This document shows, in pieces, positions 32,009 to 41,667 of a stretch of 50,333 nucleotides of DNA (positions are counted from its first letter, which is position 1; each line of letters opens with the position of its first letter). A program made the position numbers and the translations under genes. This DNA is from DASZPL01 sp035550315 (lineage in GTDB: Bacteria; Actinomycetota; Actinomycetes; JAFAQI01). Under the pieces are notes generated by a model. The model ran no database searches and had not been told where the DNA came from. It saw nothing but the letters and a program-made list of their open reading frames with translations. The stretch covers positions 1 through 50,333 of the forward strand of contig DASZPL010000099.1 of assembly GCA_035550315.1 (NCBI GenBank). The letters are read 5' to 3'.

Positions 32009-33234
32009 CGCACCAGCCGGGCGTGCCAGACCATCGCGGACACGTCGGTGAGCGACGCCACCTGGTCGATGACGACCCGGGTGCGGGCTTCGTCGTCGCG
32101 GGCGGCGTCGTACGCCGGGCGCAGCCACGGCTCCAGCATCTGCGGCGCCTGCGCGCTCAGCGCGTCGAGCAGCTCGGTCAGCTGCTCGCGCTGGCGGGCC
32201 TGCGCGCGGACGGTGGTCTCGCGCCGCATCACGTAGCGGTCGGCGACGGCCTTGAGCACGGCGCACTCGGCGCGGATGTCGGCGGGCACCGCGAGGTCGC
32301 CGCCGTAGCGCCGGAGCTGCGCGGTCGGCGCCGCGGCCCGGGTCGCGTCGAGCGCCGCGCCGCAGAGCCGGGCGATCAGCTCGCTGGTCATCCGCTTGAG
32401 CGCGACCAACGCGCGCAGCGACCCGTCGAACTCACGCAGCCAGACGCCACTGTCGCGCAGCCGGTCGAGCGCGGCGGCGAGCTCGTCGGCGGGCGCGTCG
32501 CTGTAGGACTCGCGAGCAAGCGCCACCAGCGCGTCGCACTCGACGGCGTCGTCGATCACCTCGAGCTTGACGTGACCGGCCTGCACGCCGTCCTCGAGGT
32601 CGTGCACCGAGTAGGCCACGTCGTCGGCCCAGTCCATGATCTGCGCCTCGATGCATCGGCGTCGATCCGGAGCGCCGTCGCGCAGCCAGTCGAAGACGGG
32701 GCGGTCGTCGTCGTACACGCCGAACTTGGGCGTGCCGTCGGTCGACGGCCAGGGGTACTTGGTCGCGGCGTCGAGCGCCGCCCGGGTCAGGTTTAGCCCG
32801 GCGCTGATGCCGTCGGGGGCGATCACCTTGGCCTCGAGCCGGGTCAGCACGCGCAGGCTCTGCGCGTTGCCCTCGAAGCCGCCGATGTCGGCGGCGTACG
32901 CCGCCAGCGCGGTCTCGCCGTTGTGCCCGAACGGCGGGTGGCCGAGGTCGTGGGCCAGGCAGGCGGCGTCGACGAGGTCGGGGTCGGCACCGAGCGCGCC
33001 CGCCAGCTCGCGGCCGATCTGCGCGCACTCCAGTGAATGCGTCAGCCGGGTGCGCGGGAAGTCGCTCTCGCCGACGCCGACGACCTGAGTGCGGGCGGCC
33101 AGCCGGCGCAGCGCCGCGGAGTGCAGCACGCGTGCGCGGTCGCGCACGAACTCGTCTCGCGTCACCTGGCCGGCCTTCGGCTGCTCGCTGACCCGCCGCG
33201 CCCGGGCGGCATCGTCGTAGTCGTCCAGTCGCAT
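32005..33234 (-). CDS. dgt: deoxyguanosinetriphosphate triphosphohydrolase-like protein
   Basis: The protein has 409 residues. It is an HD-superfamily dNTPase that removes triphosphate from deoxynucleotides. The metal ligands are in RLTHSLECAQIGRE (about 65) and the HD pair AHDLGHPPFGHNGE (about 96), with a third Asp in DWADDVAYSVHDLEDGV. The start MRLDDYDDAARAR at 33234 is supported by the upstream gene ending 2 bases before it (TGACGATG). It is in a four-gene minus-strand run: DUF218 protein, dgt, acetyltransferase, dnaG. Control of dNTP pools next to primase makes functional sense. Confidence 0.94.
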   Translation of the reverse strand: MRLDDYDDAARARRVSEQPKAGQVTRDEFVRDRARVLHSAALRRLAARTQVVGVGESDFPRTRLTHSLECAQIGRELAGALGADPDLVDAACLAHDLGHPPFGHNGETALAAYAADIGGFEGNAQSLRVLTRLEAKVIAPDGISAGLNLTRAALDAATKYPWPSTDGTPKFGVYDDDRPVFDWLRDGAPDRRRCIEAQIMDWADDVAYSVHDLEDGVQAGHVKLEVIDDAVECDALVALARESYSDAPADELAAALDRLRDSGVWLREFDGSLRALVALKRMTSELIARLCGAALDATRAAAPTAQLRRYGGDLAVPADIRAECAVLKAVADRYVMRRETTVRAQARQREQLTELLDALSAQAPQMLEPWLRPAYDAARDDEARTRVVIDQVASLTDVSAMVWHARLVR

Positions 33235-33236
33235 CG

Positions 33237-33869
33237 TCAGATCACGCCGGCGGAGTGCTCGTTGTCGTTGTGGAACAGCTCGTAGTAGATGTACGCCTCG
33301 GTCTCGCGGGCGATGTAGCGGATCTCGGTGGTGCGGCTGTCGACTGCCGGGCCGGTCCGCTCGGGCGAGGTGTTGGCGTCCAACCCGAGGTCGCGCGCCA
33401 TGGTGCGGGCGCGCAAGCAGTGCCACGGGTCGGTGACGATCACGGCAGAGTGCCAGTCGTGGGAGCGGTACGCCGCGTGCACCGCTTCCAGGCTGCGCAG
33501 CGTGTCCGACCCCGTCGGTACCGCGACGATGTCGGCCTGCGGCACGCCGTGGGTGACGAGGAAGTCGAGGCCGGACTGCGCCTCGGTGAAGCGGTCACCG
33601 GGCTGCTTGCCGCCGACGGTCACGACGCGGGGCGCGACGTGCTCGCGAAACAGCGCCGCGGCATGCGCCAGCCGCGCGGCGAAGACCGGGGAGGGCTTGC
33701 CGTTGTACTGGCTGGCGCCCAGTACAACGATGGCGTCCGACCGTGGATGCTCGTCCTGCCGCGCGATCCACCAGATGTGGGCGGCGACGTACACGACGTA
33801 GGTCAAGCAGAACAGGACGAGTGCGAGCACGACGCGGGCGACCCAGCGCAACCACGAGGTCAGGGTCAC
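33237..33869 (-). CDS. DUF218 (YdcF/SanA-like) membrane-anchored protein
   Basis: The protein has 210 residues from the GTG at 33869. One membrane helix near residues 8-30 (WVARVVLALVLFCLTYVVYV) anchors a domain with DAIVVLGASQYNGKPSPVFA, the first signature of the DUF218 fold, then VVTVGGK and VTDPWHCLRARTMA. SanA-type members affect envelope barrier function; the biochemical activity is not settled. It ends 2 bases before dgt and begins 28 bases after ppdK, all on one strand. The start is weakly defined and could lie further upstream, overlapping the ppdK end. Confidence 0.84.
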   Translation of the reverse strand: MTLTSWLRWVARVVLALVLFCLTYVVYVAAHIWWIARQDEHPRSDAIVVLGASQYNGKPSPVFAARLAHAAALFREHVAPRVVTVGGKQPGDRFTEAQSGLDFLVTHGVPQADIVAVPTGSDTLRSLEAVHAAYRSHDWHSAVIVTDPWHCLRARTMARDLGLDANTSPERTGPAVDSRTTEIRYIARETEAYIYYELFHNDNEHSAGVI

Positions 33870-33897
33870 CGGCGCCCGGTCGCCGGCGTACTGCGGG

Positions 33898-36588
<2,691 letters not shown>

Positions 36589-36691
36589 AGATGCTCCCTG
36601 CGCTCATCGTGCTGGCCGCTCGGCAGCGTCGGCGACGACAGCGCGGACGCGCCGCGTCGCCTACGACCCTACCCACCCCGTCCTCAAGGTC

Positions 36692-36725
36692 ATGGCGGTC
36701 TCGCCTGGCTAGAACCAGGCGCCAT
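36692..36725. repeat. nested inverted repeat between ppdK and the AbiEi-like gene
   Basis: GCCTGG (36703-36708) and CCAGGC (36715-36720) pair around CTAGAA. The outer arms ATGGC (36692-36696) and GCCAT (36721-36725) extend the stem, with a 6-base bulge on the left. It lies in the 233-base divergent region, which otherwise shows nothing recognisable. Confidence 0.5.
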
Positions 36726-36821
36726 CGCCAAACTCGATCCACCGGGCGGGTCTCGGGCATCAGCGTCCACAGGCCGACAGGCTTAGTGGCGATCAGCGAT
36801 GACTCCGCGCATCGTCGGCAC

Positions 36822-37787
36822 GTGCCTAGACGTTGTTCGACGGATCCATGCCTGCCCGCTCTGATTCGCTCGCAAGACTGGGTGGCGCATCGCGACCAGC
36901 TGCTATCTGCAGGTCTCACCCGCCGCGCCGTTGACCATCGGCTCGAGACCGGCCAATGGCGAGTCCTGTTACCCGGCGTATATCTCACCCATCCCGGCGA
37001 GCCGAGCCGACGTCAGATGTTGGTCGCGGCACAGCTCTACGCCGGCCCGCGGTCGGCGATCGACGGCCTCGACGCCTGTCGCTTCCATGGGGTCAACGCT
37101 GCCCGGCCGGACGAGGATCGGGTGCACGTGGTCGAGCCGTGGGGCGAGCCGGCGCGCACTACGGGGTTCGTTGTCGTGCGGCGCACCCTGGCTCCGATCG
37201 TCACTGTGGCCACCGATTTGCTCCGTTACGTCGACCCGGCGACCGCAGTCATCGCAGCGGCTCGTCGTGCTCGCAGCGACCGCTCGGTGCTCGCCCTCCT
37301 GAGCGACGGGTTGCAGCGACGCGTCACGTCGTATCCCGACCTCGTCAGAGCGCACATCCAAGGTTCGCCGCGCAACGCACGACGCACCGAACGTGCCCTC
37401 GCCGAGCTTGGCGCCGGAGCGCGATCGGCTCCCGAAGTCGACTTTCTGCATCTCGCCGAGGCGAGCGTGCTGCTGCCGCGACCGCTCTGCAACCCCCTGC
37501 TCCGGCTGACGGACGGCCGGTTGATCAGCCCGGATGCGCTCTTCGTCGAGTCAGCCGTCGTGCACGAGACCAACGGCCGCGTCGCGCACGACCGGCAGGA
37601 CCTCTTCGAGGACATGCAAACGCGTCACGACGCCCTCACGGCGAGCGGTTTCGTCGTACTGCACAACTCACCCAGGCGCATCAGACTGCACGGCCGGGAG
37701 GTCATCTCCGAAGTCGAGCGCTGCCACGCGCGACACCTCGGTCGCGGCATGCCACCCGGCGTCGAGATCCTTCGTTTGGCGGCTTGA
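36822..37787 (+). CDS. AbiEi-antitoxin-like winged-helix protein with nuclease-like C-terminus
   Basis: The protein has 321 residues from the GTG at 36822; no ribosome site is clear and the start is uncertain. Residues about 18-85 (VAHRDQLLSAGLTRRAVDHR, WRVLLPGVYLTHPGEPSR) form the winged helix typical of AbiEi-type antitoxins and their many stand-alone relatives in actinobacteria. The C-terminal part (APEVDFLHLAEA, LISPDALFVESAVVHETNGR, FVVLHNSPRRI) resembles the DUF559/Vsr-like PD-(D/E)xK endonuclease fold, though the usual E-x-D-G-x pattern is altered. No AbiEii toxin gene is adjacent. It is convergent with glyS and divergent from ppdK. A function in defence is possible, not shown. Confidence 0.75.
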   Translation: MPRRCSTDPCLPALIRSQDWVAHRDQLLSAGLTRRAVDHRLETGQWRVLLPGVYLTHPGEPSRRQMLVAAQLYAGPRSAIDGLDACRFHGVNAARPDEDRVHVVEPWGEPARTTGFVVVRRTLAPIVTVATDLLRYVDPATAVIAAARRARSDRSVLALLSDGLQRRVTSYPDLVRAHIQGSPRNARRTERALAELGAGARSAPEVDFLHLAEASVLLPRPLCNPLLRLTDGRLISPDALFVESAVVHETNGRVAHDRQDLFEDMQTRHDALTASGFVVLHNSPRRIRLHGREVISEVERCHARHLGRGMPPGVEILRLAA

Positions 37788-37820
37788 CCACCCTCTAGCC
37801 AGGCCAGGTCGCCATGATCT

Positions 37821-39239
37821 TCAGCAGGGGGGGAGAGATTTGAGGAGGTACTCCTCGACGGCGTTGATGCCGATGCGCTCTTGCTGCATGGTGTCGCGGG
37901 AGCGCACCGTGACCGCGTCGTCCTCGAGGGTGTCGAAGTCGACGGTGACGCAGTACGGCGTGCCGATCTCGTCCTGGCGACGGTAGCGCCGGCCGATCGC
38001 CCCGGCGTCGTCGAACTCGACGTTCCAGCGCTGCCGCAGCGCCTCCGCCAGCCCACGCGCCTTCGGCGACAGGTCGGCGTTGCGCGACAGCGGCAGCACC
38101 GCCACCTTGACCGGCGCCAGCCGAGGATCCAGTCGCATCACGGTGCGCTTCTCGAGCACGCCCTTCGCGTTGGGCGCCTCGTCAGTGGTCAGCGACGCGA
38201 GCAGGAAGGCGAGCACGCAGCGGGTCAAGCCGGCCGCCGGCTCGATGACGTACGGCGTCCACCGCTCCGCGCGGTCCTGGTCGAAGTAGGTCAGGTCCGC
38301 GCCGGAGTGCTTCGCGTGCGTGGTCAGGTCGAAGTCGGTGCGGTTCGCGATGCCCTCGAGCTCCGCCCACTCCGATCCGCCGAACCGGAACCGGTACTCG
38401 ATGTCGACGGTGCGCTTCGAGTAGTGCGAGCGCTTCTCCGGCGGGTGCTCGAAGCGGCGCAGGTCCTCCTCCGGCAGCCCGAGGTCGACGTACCAGTCCC
38501 ACCGCAGCTGCAGCCAGGTCTCGTGCCACTCCTCGTCGGTGCCCGGCTCGACGAAGTACTCCATCTCCATCTGCTCGAACTCGCGCGTGCGGAAGATGAA
38601 GTTGCCGGGCGTGATCTCGTTGCGGAACGACTTGCCGGTCTGCGCGATGCCGAACGGCGGCTTGCGCCGCGCGGCGGTCATCACGTTCAGGAAATTCACG
38701 AAGATCCCCTGCGCGGTCTCGGGCCGCAGGTAGTGCAGCGACCCCTCGTCCTCGGTCGCACCGAGGTGGGTGCGCAGCAGGCCGTTGAACATCCGGGGCT
38801 CGGTCCAGGCACCCTTGGTGCCGCAGTTCGGGCACGGTACGACGGCCAGCGTCACCGAGTCGGCGTCGTCGATCTTCTTGCGTTCCGCGAACTCTTCGCG
38901 CAGCTGGTCTTCGCGGAACCGCTTGTGGCAGGACTGGCACTCGGTCAGCGGATCGACGAACGCGTCCAGGTGACCCGACGCCTGCCAGACCTCCGGCGCC
39001 AGGATGACGGCGGAGTCGATGCCGACGACGTCGTCGCGCGTCTGCACCATCGCGCGCCACCACTGACGGCGAATGTTCTCCTTCAACTCCACGCCGAGCG
39101 GGCCGTAGTCCCAGGCGGATCGGGTGCCGCCGTAAATCTCCGATGACGGGAAGACGATGCCTCGCCGCTTGGACAGGCTCACGAGGTCGTCGATTCGTGC
39201 CGCGCCGCTGGGTGACGGATGGGGAGAAGAGGGAGACAT
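37821..39239 (-). CDS. glyS: glycyl-tRNA synthetase (alpha2 type)
   Basis: The protein has 472 residues. It is the class II, dimeric GlyRS found in actinobacteria, archaea and eukaryotes. Motifs are RRGIVFPSSEIYGGTRSAWDYGP at the N-terminus, a zinc-type CQSC plus CPNC pair in the insertion, RPETAQGIFVNF and the motif 2 FRNEITPG, then motif 3 in AAGLTRCVLAFL. The C-terminal anticodon-binding domain ends KSLPPC, with a G7 run in the last codons, a place where a sequencing slip would alter only the tail. The ATG at 39239 follows GGAG with 7-base spacing. The mycobacterial counterpart is Rv2357c. Confidence 0.96.
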   Translation of the reverse strand: MSPSSPHPSPSGAARIDDLVSLSKRRGIVFPSSEIYGGTRSAWDYGPLGVELKENIRRQWWRAMVQTRDDVVGIDSAVILAPEVWQASGHLDAFVDPLTECQSCHKRFREDQLREEFAERKKIDDADSVTLAVVPCPNCGTKGAWTEPRMFNGLLRTHLGATEDEGSLHYLRPETAQGIFVNFLNVMTAARRKPPFGIAQTGKSFRNEITPGNFIFRTREFEQMEMEYFVEPGTDEEWHETWLQLRWDWYVDLGLPEEDLRRFEHPPEKRSHYSKRTVDIEYRFRFGGSEWAELEGIANRTDFDLTTHAKHSGADLTYFDQDRAERWTPYVIEPAAGLTRCVLAFLLASLTTDEAPNAKGVLEKRTVMRLDPRLAPVKVAVLPLSRNADLSPKARGLAEALRQRWNVEFDDAGAIGRRYRRQDEIGTPYCVTVDFDTLEDDAVTVRSRDTMQQERIGINAVEEYLLKSLPPC

Positions 39240-39354
39240 GATGGGGCTCCATCCGGCTGGCGGTCGGCGAGGGTCTCAGCCTAGTGGCGCGAAGGCGGCG
39301 CCGCGATGGCAGGTCGGCTTAGCTGTCGGCCGTCGGCGCTGTGATCATGACACG

Positions 39355-39585
39355 GTGCGAAACCGGGCCGGCATGATAATCGCCGCCATCGTCGTCGGCG
39401 GCGTGTTCGTAGCCGGCTTGGTCGTCGGCGGTCGCGCGGGCGGTGGCCTGCTGCTGATCACCGACGCCGTGCTGATCGGACTGACTCGCGCGGTGTGGGG
39501 GCAACTGCGACCGCAAGGGCGACCGTTGCGGCTTGCGCTGATCGTCCTGATCGCGGTGCTCGCCGCGATCAAGCTCGCCGGCTGA
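39355..39585 (+). CDS. small membrane protein, 76 residues
   Basis: It starts at the GTG at 39355. Three hydrophobic segments cover about residues 6-24, 28-45 and 55-74, with a short basic loop RPQGRPLR. Third codon positions are strongly G or C. The general shape resembles small actinobacterial membrane proteins annotated as DUF6703, but I am not sure. It is divergent from glyS and convergent with the VOC protein gene, 7 bases apart. The function is unknown. Confidence 0.62.
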   Translation: MRNRAGMIIAAIVVGGVFVAGLVVGGRAGGGLLLITDAVLIGLTRAVWGQLRPQGRPLRLALIVLIAVLAAIKLAG

Positions 39586-39592
39586 CCGAACC

Positions 39593-39970
39593 TCAGGCCA
39601 GCTGCCCGGCTCGTTCCAGGATCTCGATGTGGTTGCCGAGCGGATCCTCGGTCGACCCGCGCCGACCGCCGAACAGGTCCGGCAAGTCGCGCCACGTCGC
39701 ACCGCTGGCCCGCAGCCGGCCGAGCACCGCGTCGTAGTCGTCGACGACCAGCGCGAAGTGCCCGTCGCCCGGCCCGGCGCCGGCCGCTCGCTCCGACACG
39801 TGCAGCTGCGCCGCGTCGCCGATGTCGAACCATGCGCCCCCCGGGTTCGTCCCCTCGGCCGGCTTGGCCGCCCGCCGGAGGCCGAGTACGTCGACGTAGA
39901 ACCCGACGAGCTGCTCCGTCTGGCCCGGCCGAACGACGACGTTCACGTGATGCAACCGCACGTCGGTCAT
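39593..39970 (-). CDS. VOC (glyoxalase/dioxygenase superfamily) protein
   Basis: The protein has 125 residues, a single vicinal-oxygen-chelate module pair. It starts MTDVRLHHVNVVV with the first metal ligand His, contains QLVGFYVDVLGL, DGHFALVVDDYDAVLGRL (second His) and ends STEDPLGNHIEILER with the Glu ligand. A metal-dependent isomerase, dioxygenase or resistance function is possible; none can be chosen. The ATG at 39970 follows GAGGA. It is directly downstream of uppS on the same strand (23 bases), but no pathway link is evident. Confidence 0.86.
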   Translation of the reverse strand: MTDVRLHHVNVVVRPGQTEQLVGFYVDVLGLRRAAKPAEGTNPGGAWFDIGDAAQLHVSERAAGAGPGDGHFALVVDDYDAVLGRLRASGATWRDLPDLFGGRRGSTEDPLGNHIEILERAGQLA

Positions 39971-39993
39971 TGTCCTCGCCGGCCCGCGCCGAC

Positions 39994-40755
39994 TCACCGC
40001 GCAGCGCCGTAGCGCCGCTCCCGCCGGGCGTACTCCTCGATCGCGGCCCATAGCTGCAACCGGTCGTAGTCCGGCCAGAGCGTGTCCTGGAAGACCATCT
40101 CGGCGTACGCCGACTGCCAGAGCAGGAAGTTCGAGATGCGCTGCTCGCCGGAGGAGCGGATGAACAGGTCGACGTCCGGCATCTCAGGCTCATCGAGGTA
40201 GCGCGTCAACGTCCGCTCGTTGACCTTCGCCGGGTCGATCCGGCCGGCGACCACGTCACGCGCCAGCCCGGCAGCGGCATCGGCGATCTCCGCCCGGCCG
40301 CCGTAATTGACGCACATCGTGAGGGTGAGCACCTTGTTGCGCCGGGTCATCTGCTCGGCGATCTCGAGCTCGTCGATCACCGACTTCCACAGCCGCGGCC
40401 GCCGGCCCGCCCACCGCACCCGCACGCCCATCGCGTGCATCTCGTCACGCCTGCGCCGGATCACGTCGCGGTTGAACCCCATCAAGAACCGCACCTCGTC
40501 CGGCGACCGCTTCCAGTTCTCGGTCGAGAACGCGTACGCCGACAGCCACTGCACGCCAACCTCGATGGCGCCCTCGACGACGTCGAACAGCGAGCTCTCG
40601 CCCTGCTCGTGGCCGACCGTCCGCGGCAGCCCGCGACGATTCGCCCACCGCCCGTTGCCGTCCATGACGATCGCCACGTGCCGGGGCACGAGCGACTTGG
40701 GAATCGCCGGTGGACGGGCTCCGGAGTGATGTGGTGCGGGCGGCCGGACGGGCAC
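39994..40755 (-). CDS. uppS: isoprenyl transferase (polyprenyl diphosphate synthase, cis type)
   Basis: The protein has 253 residues. It condenses isopentenyl diphosphate units to make the lipid carrier for cell-wall synthesis. The catalytic Asp is in VMDGNGRWANRR (about 31), followed by GHEQGESSLFD, YAFSTENWKRSPDEV and the arginine-rich RSSGEQRISNFLLWQSAYAE that binds the diphosphate. All active-site residues appear intact. A GTG start at 40755 is used. recO lies 37 bases upstream on the same strand, the recO-uppS order seen in mycobacteria (Rv2362c-Rv2361c). Confidence 0.95.
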   Translation of the reverse strand: MPVRPPAPHHSGARPPAIPKSLVPRHVAIVMDGNGRWANRRGLPRTVGHEQGESSLFDVVEGAIEVGVQWLSAYAFSTENWKRSPDEVRFLMGFNRDVIRRRRDEMHAMGVRVRWAGRRPRLWKSVIDELEIAEQMTRRNKVLTLTMCVNYGGRAEIADAAAGLARDVVAGRIDPAKVNERTLTRYLDEPEMPDVDLFIRSSGEQRISNFLLWQSAYAEMVFQDTLWPDYDRLQLWAAIEEYARRERRYGAAR

Positions 40756-40792
40756 GCCGCCATCTTGTCAGCGCCGCCCGCCGCGCAGGTCG

Positions 40793-41524
40793 TCAGGCGC
40801 GTTCGACGAGTGGCAGCGACCGCAGACCGCGTTCGAGCTGCCACTGCAGGTACGCCGCAACCAAACCGCTGGCCGCCCGCTGCTCGCGGGCGCCGGCAGC
40901 ATCGGCCACCGCCCAGTCGCCCGAGAGCAGGGCCGACAGCAACGCGAGCGTGTCGGCCGACACCGTGGCGGCCCCGGGCGGCCGGTGGGTGCGGCAGGTC
41001 GCGCCGCCGGCGGCGACCGAGAACGACGAGTGCGGCCCCGGCTCGCCGCACTGCGCGCAGCCGTCGAGTGCCGGCTCGTATCCAGCGATCGCCAGCGCCC
41101 GGAGGATGAACGCGTCCAGGATCAGCGTCGGCGCGTGCTCGGCCGCGGCGAGCGAGCGCAGCGCGGCGGTGACGAGCAGGTAGAGCCGCAGCGACGGCTC
41201 GCGCTCCTCGACGGTCAGTCGCTCCGCGGTCTCCAGCACGGCGGTGCCGGCCGTGTAGCGGGCGTAGTCGGCCGCGATCCGGTCGCCGTACGGCGCGACC
41301 GTCTCCGCCTGCGTGATGGTGTCGAGCGAGCGCCCCTCGTAGAGCTGCAGGTCGACCTGCATGAACGGCTCGACCCGGGCGCCGAACCGCGACCCGGTGC
41401 GCCGGACCCCCTTGGCGACGGCTCGCACCCGACCGTGGCGGCGGGTCAGCAGCGTGACGATCCGGTCTGCCTCACCCAGCTTCTGGGTGCGCAGCACGAC
41501 CGCCTCGTCGCGATAGAGCGGCAC
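40793..41524 (-). CDS. recO: DNA repair protein RecO
   Basis: The protein has 243 residues. It mediates RecA loading with RecR in gap repair. The N-terminal OB fold begins PLYRDEAVVLRTQKLGEADRIVTLLTR and is followed by GRVRAVAKGVRRTGSRFGARVEPF, the family hallmark. A zinc-type site is suggested by GCAQCGEPG and a later TCRTH. The GTG at 41524 gives the family-typical start, although the AGAAG before it is almost adjacent; the longer upstream frame lacks conservation. Divergent from the sedolisin gene, with 143 bases between the starts. Confidence 0.94.
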   Translation of the reverse strand: MPLYRDEAVVLRTQKLGEADRIVTLLTRRHGRVRAVAKGVRRTGSRFGARVEPFMQVDLQLYEGRSLDTITQAETVAPYGDRIAADYARYTAGTAVLETAERLTVEEREPSLRLYLLVTAALRSLAAAEHAPTLILDAFILRALAIAGYEPALDGCAQCGEPGPHSSFSVAAGGATCRTHRPPGAATVSADTLALLSALLSGDWAVADAAGAREQRAASGLVAAYLQWQLERGLRSLPLVERA

Positions 41525-41667
41525 CTTCTCATTGTGCGGGCGGACGACGACGCCGCCGGTCACAACGCGCGGCAGAAGTCTTCGGTCGGGCCGCAACGTT
41601 TCGGCCAGACCGACCGTTATGCCAGGTACGGTGAGTTTCCCAGCGGCCGCACCGGAGGAATCCCGCA

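Noticed and set aside
37821..37850. Frameshift at the G7 run in the glyS C-terminus
   Set aside because: The frame ends within the expected length and only the last few residues would change; there is no evidence of disruption.
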